Counted from the stretch's first letter, positions 28,411 to 40,298 are shown. The stretch: DNA of 64,000 bases from Streptomyces mutabilis (GCF_014649815.1 NZ_BMTT01000002.1:124001-188000); one strand, 5' to 3'. Program-made: numbers and translations. The notes: a model not told the origin generated them from the letters alone.

Positions 28411-28453
28411 AGGGGTGCCTCGTCCGCGTCGTCCAGGCGGGCCGGGCACCCCT
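28411..28453 (-). terminator. Hairpin after xdhC
   Basis: AGGGGTGCC (28411-28419) pairs with GGCACCCCT (28445-28453), 20 bases beyond the xdhC stop codon. Confidence 0.65.
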
Positions 28454-28472
28454 GAAGGGCGTCTCAGGAGGG

Positions 28473-29283
28473 TCAGCCCCCCGCTGATTCGAAGGTGCGC
28501 AGCAGATCGGCCGCGACGCTCACGGCGATGGTCGCGGGTTCCTTGCCGGCGATGTCGGGGAGCCCGATCGGCGTCTTGATCCGGTCGATGACGGTGTCGT
28601 CGTGGCCGCCCTCGGTGGCGAGGCGCTTGCGGAACCGCGCCCACTTGGCCACCGACCCGATCAGCCCGATGGAACCGAGGTGGTCGGTGCGCAGGGCGGC
28701 GTCGCACAGGGCCGCGTCCTCGGCGTGGTCGTGGGTCATGATCAGGACGTGGGTGCCGGGCGGCAGCTCGGCCAGCACCTCCTCCGGCAGCAGCGGCGTG
28801 TGGTGCACGTGCACCTGGGCCACCGCGTCGGCCAGCACGCCGAGCCGCTCCTCGGTGAGGAGGTCGGCGCGGCTGTCGACGAGGTGCAGGTCGAGGTCCT
28901 GGCGGGCCAGGATGCGGGCCAGTTCGAGCCCTACGTGCCCGACCCCGAAGACCGCCACGGCCCTGACCACCGGGAGCGGTTCGAGCAGTACCGAGACCGT
29001 GCCGCCGCAGCACTGCACGCCGTGCTGGTTGGTCACCTTGTCGTTCAGCGCGAAGTCGATCAGTTCCGGCTTCGGCTCGGACGCGGTGACCATCTCCCGG
29101 GCCCGGTCGATCGCCACGGCCTCGACGTTGCCGCCGCCGATCGAGCCCCACGTCCCGGTCCGCCCCACGACGAGCTTCGCACCGGCGTCGCGCGGGGCGT
29201 GGCCGCGCACGGTCGCGACGGTCACCAGCACGCCGGGCTCCCGGCGAGCCCGCAACCGCGCGACCGCGGCGACCCACGTCATG

Positions 29284-29291
<8 letters not shown>
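28473..29291 (-). CDS. xdhC: XdhC-family molybdenum cofactor insertion/maturation protein
   Basis: 272 residues from the GTG at 29291, which overlaps the xdhB stop region by 8 bases (an ATG at 29282 is an alternative). The N-terminal XdhC/CoxI domain has GSIGGGNVEAVAIDRA, then CCGGTVSVLLEPL with a Cys-Cys pair, and the C-terminal Rossmann domain begins VAVFGVGHVGLELARIL and ends SIGLIGSVAKWARFRKRL. XdhC proteins bind sulfurated molybdenum cofactor and load it into xanthine dehydrogenase. Third gene of xdhABC, followed by a hairpin. Confidence 0.92.
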
Positions 29292-31700
<2,409 letters not shown>

Positions 31701-31704
<4 letters not shown>

Positions 31705-33176
31705 GACGGCACCGCCTCGGTGGTCTGGGCGTACAGCTTCAGCAGGCTCTGGCCGAGCATCGCGGAACGGTAGAGGGAGCTGGCGCGATGGTCGTCCATC
31801 GGTGTGCCCTCGCCCCGCAGCACCCGGGCCGCCGCCTCGGCGGTCGCGGCCGACCACGGCCTGCCCTCCAGGGCCGCCTCGGTGGCAAGTGCGCGGACCG
31901 GGGTGGCGGCCACGCCGCCCAGGCCGATGCGCGCCTTGCGGACGGTCCCTTCCTCGATGTCCAGCGCGAAGGCGACCGCCACGCTGGAGATGTCGTCGAA
32001 GCGCCGCTTGGCGATCTTGTGGAAGGCCGTGACCGGCGACAGCGGCAGCGGGACGCGCACCGCGCGGATCAGCTCGCCGGGGCGGCGCACGCTCCGCCGG
32101 TAACCGGTGAAGTAGTCCGCCAGCGGGACCTCGCGCTCACCGTCGGCGTCGGCGAGCACCACCGACGCCTCCAGTGCGAGCAGCACCGGCGGGCTGTCGC
32201 CGATGGGCGAGCCGGTGCCGAGGTTGCCTCCCAGGGTGGCGCCGTTGCGGATGAGCCGGGAAGCGAACTGCGGGAACAGCTCCGCCAGCAGCGGGACGGT
32301 GCCGTCGAGCCGGCGTTCGATCTCGGTGAGAGTCAGCGCCGCACCGATCTCGATGCGGTCGGATTCGACGCGCAGCGCCCGCAGTTCGGGCAGCCGGTCG
32401 ACGGCGACCACGCAATCCGCCCGGCGGGAGCGGATGTTCACCTCCACGCCCCAGTCGGTGCTCCCCGCGACCACCACCGCGTCGGGCCGCTCGCGCAGCA
32501 GCCGCAGCGTTTCGGCCAGGGTGTCCTTGCGAAGGAACACGCGGTCGTCCTGGGTGTATTCGGTGGCGACCGGCGCGGGCGGAGCCTGTTCGCGGCGCCG
32601 CGCCAGCGGGTCATCGTCGGTGGGCGCGCCGACGGCGAAGGCCGCGTCGCGAATGGGGCGGTAACCGGTGCAGCGGCACAGGTTCCCGCTCAGCGCGTGC
32701 AGGTCGAACCCGTTGGGGCCGTGCTCGGCGTCGGTGCCGTCGGCCGCCCCGGCGCCCGGGTCCGCGTGCGCGCAGCGGTCGGGCCGGTAGTACTCGGCGG
32801 CCATGCTGCACACGAATCCCGGCGTGCAGTATCCGCACTGGGAGCCGCCGCGGACCGCCATCTCCTCCTGCACCGGGTGCAGGACGGCCGGCGTGCCGGG
32901 CTCCGCCGCGGTGGCGAGGCCCTCCGAGGTGACGACCTCCTGGCCGTCGAGCGCCGCGACCGGTACCAGGCAGGCGTTGACCGCCACCCAGTCGGTGGGC
33001 TTGTTCACGCCGGGGCGTGCCACCAGGACGGAACAGGCGCCGCACTCGCCCTCGGCGCAGCCCTCCTTGGTGCCGGTCAGGCCGCGCTCGCGCAGGAAGT
33101 CCAGCACCGTGGTGTGGGGCGCGACGGGCGCGATCGGTTCTTCCTTCCCGTTGACCGTGATCCGTGCCGCTACCAT
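31701..33176 (-). CDS. xdhA: Xanthine dehydrogenase, iron-sulfur and FAD subunit
   Basis: 491 residues from the ATG at 33176, which has GGGGG 7 bases upstream; the open frame runs on to 33734 without support. Residues 1-90 carry the plant-type [2Fe-2S] cluster (CAEGECGAC) and residues about 95-175 the second cluster (CGYCTPG ... CRCTGYRPIRDA), with an unusually long Asp/Gly-rich insert between them. Residues about 215-480 are the FAD-binding domain (VVVAGSTDWGVEV; RNGATLGGNLGTGSPIGDSPP). It accepts electrons from XdhB and reduces NAD. First gene of xdhABC; the 5' region (33177-33719) is long. Confidence 0.95.
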
Positions 33177-33719
33177 CACAGGCCCCCGATCCGGCTCGAG
33201 GCAGCTCGATTCATCATGTTCGCCAATTTCAAGCAGCTTTCTGTGCTCGGGCGCGCTCAGAGGCGCCACGAAAAGGAGCGAGCGCAATTCGGCACGCGAC
33301 AGCGGCATGCCGTGAAGTGATGAGGTGAGGGACCGGGAAATCCGGACAACCCAGAATGTGCCACCTGTGGGCACAGGAGAAACGGCTTGCTCAGCAGCCG
33401 TGCGCGACCCGACCCGGAACCCACACCGTGCGGCGGGCGAGGCGACCGAGATCAGAGTTCGTGTACATCCGCCGGTCGCCTCCTTTCGAAAGTCCTGGAT
33501 CCGCTTCCAACGCAAATTAGTGGGCGGGGTCACCGGGGTCAAGAGGTGAACCGGCCGATTGTCCGGAACCGATGAACAACAGACCTCTCCCCAGGGTCTT
33601 CCCACAGCAGGAGACTTGACCGACGCACAACCTGGGAAGGACCCGGGAACGGGCCGGGAGAACTCCAGAGTGGTCTGGGGACACCCGGGTGGCACCGATG
33701 CCGCCGGAGGGGGCGCGAC
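33177..33719. other. 543-base divergent intergenic region, no convincing gene
   Basis: The gap separates xdhA (leftward) and the STAND NTPase gene (rightward). CCTGTG-GG-CACAGG (33364-33377) is a small perfect inverted repeat near its middle. TTGACC at 33616-33621 could be a -35 box for the rightward gene. Both long frames entering it are extensions of the flanking genes. The xdhA frame stays open across it, but I see no domain there and no ribosome site. Confidence 0.45.
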
Positions 33720-36700
33720 ATGCGGGACAGTCATCGGTCGGAGGCCGAGCGGCTACTGAGGCGGGCCGTGGAGGAGGAGGTCCGGCGCTCGGGCGGGCGC
33801 ACGGACGGGAACGTGCTGCTCTCCCGGGCCCGCGCCTCCCTGGACGCGATGGCGGGCACGGCCGCCGAGGAGTACGAGGCCTACACCCGTGCGCTGGACG
33901 AGGCGGCGGCCGGCCAGCTGACCTTCCGGCAGCGGTACGCCCGGGAGGGCGCCGGCACTCCCCTGCTGGTGGCCGCCGTGGCGGCGGTCGCCGCGGTGGT
34001 GGCCGACATGGCCCTCGGCACCGGTGCGAGCACCGCGGTGGGCGCGGGCGTGACCGTGGGGGTCGTCGGCGCCGCGGCGACCGTGGTGAAGGTCGTCGGG
34101 TCCCACGTGCCGGCCGCCCACCACCGCGCCGGGGCCGTCAGCCAGCCCGGCGGACCCGAGCAGTTGCGGTTGCAGTGGCTGACGGCGCTGGAGGTACGGG
34201 GCATCCGGCCGTTTTTGGACCAGCAGCGGATGCTCGCCGCGTCCACCGGCCCCAAGAAGGCGGGGCCCAAACTGCGGGGCGCCGACAAGAGCGCGGCGGC
34301 GCGCGGACGCAGCGCGCTGGAACAGTCGCTCGCGCAGCTGCCGGAGCCGGAGGCCACCTTCGCGGGCCGGCGGCAGGAGATGGCACGGCTGCGGCAGTGG
34401 GTGCAGGCGGCCCGCGCGAGCGCGCAGACCCGGCCGACGGTGGTGGTGCTGCACGGGACGCCGGGCAGCGGCCGTACGACGCTCGCGGTGCGGGCCGCCC
34501 ACGAGCTGCGGGACTACTTCCGCGGGGCCTGCGTGGTGGACCTGCGCGGGGACGGCCCTGCCTCGGGCGGCGAGTCGCCGCTGAGCACCCGGGACGCCCT
34601 GCTGCACCTGCTGAACCGGCTCGGGGCGCCCCGCGAGCAGCTGCTGTTCCGGGAGCGATCGTCGGCGGCCCAGCAGGTCAAGCGGCTCAGCGAGCTGTAC
34701 CACCAGCACCTGACGGGCGTGCCGGTCACCGTCGTGCTGGACGACGCCTCGGACCCCGAGCAGGTGCGCACGCTGATCCCGGAACGGTCGGACAGCCTGG
34801 TGCTGGTCACCGCGCGGGAGCCGCTCCGCCTGCCGCCCGACCTGCCGGCGCGGGCGTACGACCTGCCCGTCGGGGCGCTGGACGCGGCCGGCGCGGAGGA
34901 GCTGCTGGCCGCCTGCGCGCAGGACAGCTCGGGTCCCTACGACGCCGAGGCCGGCGACCGCATCCGGGAGCTGTGCGGCGGGCTGCCGCTGGCCCTGCGC
35001 ATCGCGGGGTCGTCGCTGGGCCCCCGCTCGCCGCGCGCCCTGGCGAGCGACCTGGGCGCCTACGGGCCGGTGGAGCCGCTCGAACGGGCGCTGTGGCTGC
35101 GCTACACCGACCAGCCGGAGCCCGCCCGTCGGCTGCTGCGCCGGCTGGCGCTGGCCGGGCGCACCTCGCTGGGCCCCCCGGCCGCCGCCGCGCTGCTGGC
35201 CACGGACGAGACGGAGGCGGCCCGGCAGCTCGCGGAACTGTCGCGGGCGGGCCTGCTCGATCACGTACGGGGCAGCCGTTACCGGCTGCACGACGTGGTG
35301 CGGGCCTTCGCCCGGGCCCGGCTGGCCGACGAGGAGGAGCCGGGCGCGCGGGCGGCGGCGCAGGAACGGCTGATCGCGAACTACGCCGAGCTGGCCGACT
35401 CGGTACTGCGCCTGGTCGACGGCAACATGTCGACCCGCTCGGACCGGTTCGGGCAGTACGGCTTCACGTCCCTGGACGAGGCGCTGCGCTGGCTGGACGA
35501 CGAGTCGAGCTTCATCACGGCGACGCTCCGGCACGCGGAGGGCGTCGACCAGGGCGCGGTGCTGAACCTGCTGGGCGCGCTGTGCGACTACTGCCTGCTG
35601 CGCGGCGACCTGTACCGGCTGGGCGAGATCAGCGAGCTGGCGCAGTCCGTGGACCAGGGGCTGCTGGTGCGGTCGGTGCAGTGGCGTACCGGCATCGCGG
35701 CGCGGCAGCTGGGCGAGCTGGACAAGGCGCGGACGACGCTCAGCTCCGTGGTCGACCTGTACATGGAGGCCCACCACGACGCGGGGGCGGCGCGTGCCCT
35801 GTGCTCGCTGGGCATCACGCTGCACCACCAGGGCAATCTGACCGAGGCGGCGGCGAAACTGCGGGAGGCGCTGGACCTCCAGGCATCGCCCGAGCTGGAC
35901 ACCGACCGGGCGTGGACGCTGCACGCGCTGGCGGCGGTGCAACGCGACCGGGCCCGGCTCGCCGAGGCCCTCGACCTGCTCACCGAGTCGCTGGTGCTGC
36001 ACCGCGCGGGCGAGTCGGTGCACGGCCAGGCGTGGGCCCACTTCCAGCTCGGCCAGCTGCACCTGCGCTTGGGGGACGTACCGCGGGCCGAGACGGAGCT
36101 ACGCACGGCCCTGGAGCTGTACGGCCGCACCCAGGACGCCCGCGGCGAGGCCTGGGCACTGACCCAGCTGGCGCGGGCCCGGCTGATGGACGGTGACGTG
36201 ACCGCGGCGGTGGAGGAGCTGCGGCGGGCGGCGACCCGGCACCGCGAGAACGAGGACGCGCGCGGCAAGGCGTGGAGCTTCTACTACCTGGGCCAGGCGC
36301 TGGAGGAGACGGGCGCCCTGGACCAGTCGGTGCGTGCGCTGGAACGCTCCCGCACGATGTTCTCCCGGATGCGGGACGCGTACGGCCTGGCCTGCGCCCG
36401 GCACCACTCGGCCCGGGTGACCCGCGACCAGCGGGCCGCCCAGACGGGTTCGCTGCGCAACTCCGGTTTCGCCCGGCAGCTCCTGGTCGACGCGCGTGCC
36501 GACTTCCAGCGCATCGGCGTCGGTCACGGCGAGGCGTGGACCTGTCTGGAGCTGGCGGTCGTGGACGCGGGCAACGCCCGTACTCCGCAGGCACTGGCCC
36601 TGTGCGACGAGGCGGCGGCGCTCTTCGCGGCGTACGGCGACCGGCGGGGTGACGACTGGGCCCGCTTCCTGCGCTGCACGCTGCTGCCGTATGCCGCTCC

Positions 36701-36929
36701 GGGCGGGGTGGAGGTCGGCACGGCGGTGGCGCAGGAGGAGCTGGCCCAGCTGGCCCGGGCCCGTCTTCCGGCCCGGGACACCAAGCTGGACGACTACATC
36801 GAGGCCTACCAGCTGCTCCTGGAACGCGGGGTCCAGCTGGAGTCCGGCTGGCAGGCCTGGCGCCTGGGCATGGTCCCGAACCGCCAGGCCCGGGAGGTGA
36901 TGGGGGTGGCGGTGACGGCTGAGCCGTGA
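33720..36929 (+). CDS. Membrane-anchored STAND (NB-ARC-type) NTPase with TPR array
   Basis: 1069 residues; GGAGGGGG precedes the ATG. Residues 1-75 form a helical N-terminal domain of no known family. Two hydrophobic helices (about 81-99 and 103-128) suggest membrane insertion. Residues about 215-560 form the STAND ATPase: Walker A GTPGSGRTT (246-254), Walker B VTVVLDDA, the LCGGLPLALRI motif and winged-helix LHDVVRAFARARL. Residues about 590-1040 are TPRs. Unlike AfsR/SARP regulators it has no N-terminal DNA-binding domain. STAND ATPases are signal-gated oligomerising switches in regulation, cell death or phage defence; which applies here is unknown. Monocistronic. Confidence 0.85.
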   Translation: MRDSHRSEAERLLRRAVEEEVRRSGGRTDGNVLLSRARASLDAMAGTAAEEYEAYTRALDEAAAGQLTFRQRYAREGAGTPLLVAAVAAVAAVVADMALGTGASTAVGAGVTVGVVGAAATVVKVVGSHVPAAHHRAGAVSQPGGPEQLRLQWLTALEVRGIRPFLDQQRMLAASTGPKKAGPKLRGADKSAAARGRSALEQSLAQLPEPEATFAGRRQEMARLRQWVQAARASAQTRPTVVVLHGTPGSGRTTLAVRAAHELRDYFRGACVVDLRGDGPASGGESPLSTRDALLHLLNRLGAPREQLLFRERSSAAQQVKRLSELYHQHLTGVPVTVVLDDASDPEQVRTLIPERSDSLVLVTAREPLRLPPDLPARAYDLPVGALDAAGAEELLAACAQDSSGPYDAEAGDRIRELCGGLPLALRIAGSSLGPRSPRALASDLGAYGPVEPLERALWLRYTDQPEPARRLLRRLALAGRTSLGPPAAAALLATDETEAARQLAELSRAGLLDHVRGSRYRLHDVVRAFARARLADEEEPGARAAAQERLIANYAELADSVLRLVDGNMSTRSDRFGQYGFTSLDEALRWLDDESSFITATLRHAEGVDQGAVLNLLGALCDYCLLRGDLYRLGEISELAQSVDQGLLVRSVQWRTGIAARQLGELDKARTTLSSVVDLYMEAHHDAGAARALCSLGITLHHQGNLTEAAAKLREALDLQASPELDTDRAWTLHALAAVQRDRARLAEALDLLTESLVLHRAGESVHGQAWAHFQLGQLHLRLGDVPRAETELRTALELYGRTQDARGEAWALTQLARARLMDGDVTAAVEELRRAATRHRENEDARGKAWSFYYLGQALEETGALDQSVRALERSRTMFSRMRDAYGLACARHHSARVTRDQRAAQTGSLRNSGFARQLLVDARADFQRIGVGHGEAWTCLELAVVDAGNARTPQALALCDEAAALFAAYGDRRGDDWARFLRCTLLPYAAPGGVEVGTAVAQEELAQLARARLPARDTKLDDYIEAYQLLLERGVQLESGWQAWRLGMVPNRQAREVMGVAVTAEP

Positions 36930-36949
36930 CGGCGAACGCCCCACCCCGG

Positions 36950-36970
36950 CGCCGGGTCACAGGCCCGGCG
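36950..36970. terminator. Short hairpin between converging genes
   Basis: CGCCGGG (36950-36956) pairs with CCCGGCG (36964-36970) around a 7-base loop. It ends directly at the stop of the leftward small membrane protein gene. Confidence 0.55.
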
Positions 36971-37213
36971 TCACCCCTTCTGCGGCTCCACCCGGCCGGA
37001 GGTCTCCGTCTCGGCCCCCGGCTCCGGCGCCTCCGTGAAATCCACCTTGCCCATGTGCCGGCTCATGGACCGCATCAGCCCCCACACGGCCAGGGCCATC
37101 ACCGCGAAGACGATGAACCCGAGGACACCGGGCGTGACCTTGTCCTCGTCGAGCTCGGCGAGAGTGACGAGGTGCGTCATTGCCATGCTTGCGCTTGCAC
37201 TCATGTCAGGCAT
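36971..37213 (-). CDS. Small single-pass membrane protein coupled to mca
   Basis: 80 residues from the ATG at 37213, which overlaps the mca stop by 8 bases; ATGs at 37204 and 37177 are in frame and the true start is uncertain. One clear membrane helix (VTPGVLGFIVFAVMALAVWGLMRSM) is followed by a basic stretch (SRHMGK) and an acidic, Pro-rich tail, so the C-terminus is probably cytosolic. No known domain. Conserved pairing with mca is my recollection for Streptomyces. A role as a membrane tether or accessory factor in mycothiol detoxification is speculative. Confidence 0.75.
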   Translation of the reverse strand: MPDMSASASMAMTHLVTLAELDEDKVTPGVLGFIVFAVMALAVWGLMRSMSRHMGKVDFTEAPEPGAETETSGRVEPQKG

Positions 37214-38087
37214 TGTCCCGGACGCCCGCGAAGAGGTCGTCCTCGGGGAGCGAGGTTTCCACGAGGGACTTCGCGAGCTCGTACTCCTCGGTGGGCCAGA
37301 CCTCCTTCTGGAGCTCCATCGGCACCCGGAACCAGCCCCCGTCGGGGTCGATCTGCGTGGCGTGCGCGATCAGCGCCTTGTCGCGGATCTCGAAGAAGTC
37401 GGCGCAGGGCACGTGCGTGGTGAGCGTGCGCTCCTTGCGTTCGAACTCCGACCACCGCTTGAGCCAGTCCCCGTAGGGCGACTCCAGGCCGCGCTCCAGG
37501 AGCGCGTTGTGCAGCGCCTCGGTGCGGGGACGGTTGAAGCCCTGGTTGTAGTAGACCTTCAGCGGCTGGTACACCGCCCCGTACTCGGCCTCCGGGTACT
37601 TCTCGGTGTCGGCCGCGCCCTCGAAGGCCACCATCGTGATCTTGTGGGTCATGATGTGGTCGGGGTGCGGGTAGCCGCCGTTCTCGTCGTAGGTGGTGAT
37701 CACCTGGGGACGGAAGGAGCGGATCTTCCGCACCAGCTCGCCGGCCGCCTTGTCGACGTCCTCCAGGGCGAAGCAGCCCTCCGGCAGCGGCGGCAGCGGG
37801 TCGCCCTCGGGCAGGCCGGAGTCGACGAAGCCGAGCCACTCCTGCTTGACGCCCAGGATCTCCCGGGCCTCGTCCATCTCCTTCTTGCGCACCTCGTGGA
37901 TGTGCTCTTCGATGTACGCGTCGCCCTGGAGCTTGGGGTTGAGGATGGAGCCGCGTTCCCCGCCCGTGCAGGTCACCACCAGCACGTCCACCCCCTCGGA
38001 CACGTACTTCGCCATGGTGGCCGCGCCCTTGCTCGACTCGTCGTCGGGGTGGGCGTGGACGGCCATCAGTCGCAGCTGATCAGTCAA
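37206..38087 (-). CDS. mca: Mycothiol S-conjugate amidase
   Basis: 293 residues from a TTG at 38087 with GAGGA 7 bases upstream, giving MTDQLRLMAVHAHPDDESSKG; the reading to 38135 adds a poor N-terminus. The LmbE-family zinc motif AHPDDES and the distal GGYPHPDHIMTH supply the metal ligands and catalytic Asp. The GERGSILNP segment and C-terminal FEIRDKALIAHATQIDP match Mca rather than MshB. Mca cleaves mycothiol-toxin conjugates to a mercapturic acid plus GlcN-inositol for recycling. It is diagnostic of actinobacteria. Confidence 0.95.
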   Translation of the reverse strand: MTDQLRLMAVHAHPDDESSKGAATMAKYVSEGVDVLVVTCTGGERGSILNPKLQGDAYIEEHIHEVRKKEMDEAREILGVKQEWLGFVDSGLPEGDPLPPLPEGCFALEDVDKAAGELVRKIRSFRPQVITTYDENGGYPHPDHIMTHKITMVAFEGAADTEKYPEAEYGAVYQPLKVYYNQGFNRPRTEALHNALLERGLESPYGDWLKRWSEFERKERTLTTHVPCADFFEIRDKALIAHATQIDPDGGWFRVPMELQKEVWPTEEYELAKSLVETSLPEDDLFAGVRDNA

Positions 38088-38266
38088 GACGTAATCCTCG
38101 GTCAGTCGGCGCCCGTGTGCATCGGCGCAATCCAATAGGTGCCGCCCCGCAAGGACGTCCGTGAGGGGCGGCGGTCGGGTGGCGGGTGGGGGCTTCTATA
38201 GTGACCGAATCGGGCGCGGAATAATTCCACGGCCCGGGAGAACCGGCTCCCGCCGAGAGGACGATC

Positions 38267-38665
38267 ATGAGTACGGCGAGCACACGAGCGCCCGAGAGCC
38301 GCTACGGCCGCTCCTCGGACGAACGGGCCGACCGCACACTCAAGATCGTCGGTGCCGTGCTCGGTGCCGTCCTGCTCGCGGTGATCGGCTGGTTCGGCTA
38401 CCACTACGTCGGCCAGAACAAGATCAGCGGTGAGCTGATCGGCTTCGAGCTCGCCGAGGACTCGGTGCAGGTGCACTTGGAGGTCCGCAAGGACGCCGGG
38501 GTCACCGGCTACTGCACGGTGCGCTCCCAGGCCGAGGACGGCGACGAGGTGGGCCGGGCCGACTTCCGCTTCGACGGGGACGACACGCGCGTCGACAAGG
38601 TGGTCACCCTGCGCACCAAGGCCGCGGGCACCACGGCCGAGCTGCTCGGCTGCCACGCGGACTGA
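38267..38665 (+). CDS. DUF4307 membrane protein
   Basis: 132 residues; GAGAGGACG lies just before the ATG. A polar N-terminus (about 25 residues) precedes one membrane helix (IVGAVLGAVLLAVIGWFGYHYV). The outside domain is a small beta-fold with two Cys (GYCTVRS and LLGCHAD) that may form a disulfide. It fits the actinobacterial DUF4307 family, which has no established role. It diverges from mca across about 180 bases. Confidence 0.87.
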   Translation: MSTASTRAPESRYGRSSDERADRTLKIVGAVLGAVLLAVIGWFGYHYVGQNKISGELIGFELAEDSVQVHLEVRKDAGVTGYCTVRSQAEDGDEVGRADFRFDGDDTRVDKVVTLRTKAAGTTAELLGCHAD

Positions 38666-38773
38666 CCCCGCAGCGCCCGCCGGAGCCAATCCATGGGTTC
38701 TGACCTGCGCTGTCAGGAATCTGGCGGCTTATGTCCTCCCCCTTTGGCCACTCAATTGTTAGGCTCGTGGTTT

Positions 38774-38810
38774 CGCCCTTCCGTGAAGGAACATCCTTCT
38801 GGGTAGGGCG
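38774..38810 (+). promoter_or_regulatory. Branched hairpin in the greA leader
   Basis: GAAGGA-ACA-TCCTTC (38785-38799) is a perfect 6-bp hairpin nested inside outer arms CGCCCT (38774-38779) and AGGGCG (38805-38810). It lies just downstream of TAGGCT (38759-38764), a good -10 box, so it would form at the 5' end of the greA transcript. Confidence 0.5.
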
Positions 38811-38845
38811 TTGATTTGTATTCCCAGTACCAACGAGGAGCACCC

Positions 38846-39343
38846 GTGACCCAGACCAGCGAGAACGTCACCTGGCTGACCCAGGAGGCGTACAACAAGC
38901 TCAAGGAGGAGCTTGAATACCTTACTGGTCCTGCGCGCACCGAGATCTCTGCCAAGATCGCCGCGGCGCGTGAGGAGGGGGACCTGCGCGAGAACGGCGG
39001 GTACCACGCGGCGAAGGAGGAGCAGGGCAAGCAGGAGCTCCGCGTGCGCCAGCTGACCCAGCTGCTCGAGAGCGCCAAGGTGGGTGAGGCCCCTGCCGCG
39101 GACGGCGCGGTCGCGCCCGGCATGGTGGTCACGATCGCCTTCGACGGTGACGAGGACGACACGCTGACCTTCCTGCTCGCCTCCCGCGAGTACGCCAGCT
39201 CGGACATCGAGACCTACTCGCCGCAGTCGCCGCTGGGCTCGGGCGTCATCGGCCACAAGGTCGGCGAGGACGCGGAGTACGAGCTGCCGAACGGCAAGAT
39301 GGCCTCCGTGAAGATCCTCAAGGCCGAGCCGTACAACGGCTGA
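38846..39343 (+). CDS. greA: Transcription elongation factor GreA
   Basis: 165 residues from the GTG at 38846 (GAGGAG 6 bases upstream). The N-terminal coiled-coil hairpin (residues about 8-80) carries the acidic tip EISAKIAAAREEGDLRENGGYHAAKEEQ. The C-terminal FKBP-like domain ends with SPLGSGVIGHKVGEDAEYELPNGKMASVKI, the GreA signature. It stimulates cleavage of backtracked RNA by RNA polymerase. Monocistronic, bounded by a leader hairpin and a strong terminator. Confidence 0.97.
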   Translation: MTQTSENVTWLTQEAYNKLKEELEYLTGPARTEISAKIAAAREEGDLRENGGYHAAKEEQGKQELRVRQLTQLLESAKVGEAPAADGAVAPGMVVTIAFDGDEDDTLTFLLASREYASSDIETYSPQSPLGSGVIGHKVGEDAEYELPNGKMASVKILKAEPYNG

Positions 39344-39399
39344 CCGGGCAGCGGGCCCGGGCCGGTGCGCCCGGCCGTCCGTCCTGTTCGAGCTGTACG

Positions 39400-39428
39400 A
39401 GCCCCGGCGTCCTGGTGACGCCGGGGCT
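39400..39428. terminator. 12-bp perfect hairpin between greA and the exporter operon
   Basis: AGCCCCGGCGTC (39400-39411) pairs with GACGCCGGGGCT (39417-39428) around a 5-base loop. It ends 3 bases before the converging permease stop, so it probably serves both genes. Confidence 0.85.
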
Positions 39429-39431
39429 TCG

Positions 39432-40298
39432 TCATGCGGCGGCCGAGCGGTACTTGCGCACCGCAAGCGTGCGGAAGACCGCGATGATCAGCACGGACCA
39501 GATCAGCGAGGCCCAGACCGGGTGCTCCATCGGCCATGCACCGGTGACCGTCTTCGGGACGCCCGGCATCGTGTTCCCGAAGAGTTCACGGGCGCCCGCC
39601 ACCGTCGCGCTGAAGGGGTTCCATTCGGCGACATGCTGGAGGAACGTCGGCATGCCGGTGACCGGCACGAAGGCGTTCGAGATGAACGTCAGCGGGAACA
39701 GCCAGATCAGCCCGCCCGAGGTGGCCGCCTCCGGAGTGCGGACGGAGAGGCCGATCAGGGCTCCGATCCAGGAGAAGGCGTAGCCGAGCAGGAGCAGGAG
39801 CAGGAAGCCGCAGAGCACCTTGCCGATGTTCTCGTGGGCGCGCCAGCCGACGATCAGGGCGACTCCCGCGAGCACGACGATCGTGACGGTGGTCTGCACG
39901 AGGTCGGCGATCGTACGTCCGGTGAGGACGGCCCCCCGTGCCATCGGCAGCGACCTGAAGCGGTCGATCAGCCCCTTGTGCATGTCGTCCGCGATGCCCG
40001 CGCCCGCACCGGCCGTGGCGAAGGTGACGGTCTGCGCGAAGATCCCGGCCATCAGGAACTCCTTGTACAGCTGCGGATCGGTGGAACCGCCGATACTGAT
40101 GGAGCCACCGAAGACGTACGTGAACAGCACGACGAACATGACCGGCTGGATGACCCCGAACAGCAACATCTCGGGGATCCTGCGCATGCGAATCAGGTTC
40201 CTGCGGGCGATGACCAGCGAGTCCCGCACTGACTGGCCGACGGAGCTCCCGGGACCGGCGGGTGCCGCGGTCTGCGCGGCGTCGGTGGCGGCGCTCAC
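39432..40298 (-). CDS. ABC-2 type exporter permease (DrrB-like)
   Basis: 288 residues from the GTG at 40298; GGAGG lies 7 bases upstream and the start overlaps the ATPase stop (GTGA). The N-terminus is cytosolic, then six membrane helices. LIRMRRIPEMLLFGVIQPVMFVVLFTYVFGG is typical of DrrB-type permeases, as is the cytosolic loop DDMHKGLIDRFRSLPMARGAVL. It forms the channel half of a drug or lipid exporter with the ATPase at 40295-41302. Confidence 0.93.
   Translation of the reverse strand: MSAATDAAQTAAPAGPGSSVGQSVRDSLVIARRNLIRMRRIPEMLLFGVIQPVMFVVLFTYVFGGSISIGGSTDPQLYKEFLMAGIFAQTVTFATAGAGAGIADDMHKGLIDRFRSLPMARGAVLTGRTIADLVQTTVTIVVLAGVALIVGWRAHENIGKVLCGFLLLLLLGYAFSWIGALIGLSVRTPEAATSGGLIWLFPLTFISNAFVPVTGMPTFLQHVAEWNPFSATVAGARELFGNTMPGVPKTVTGAWPMEHPVWASLIWSVLIIAVFRTLAVRKYRSAAA

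Noticed and set aside
33753..36062. 769-residue open frame on the minus strand
   Set aside because: Antisense shadow of the STAND NTPase gene, with no start signal or recognisable motif.
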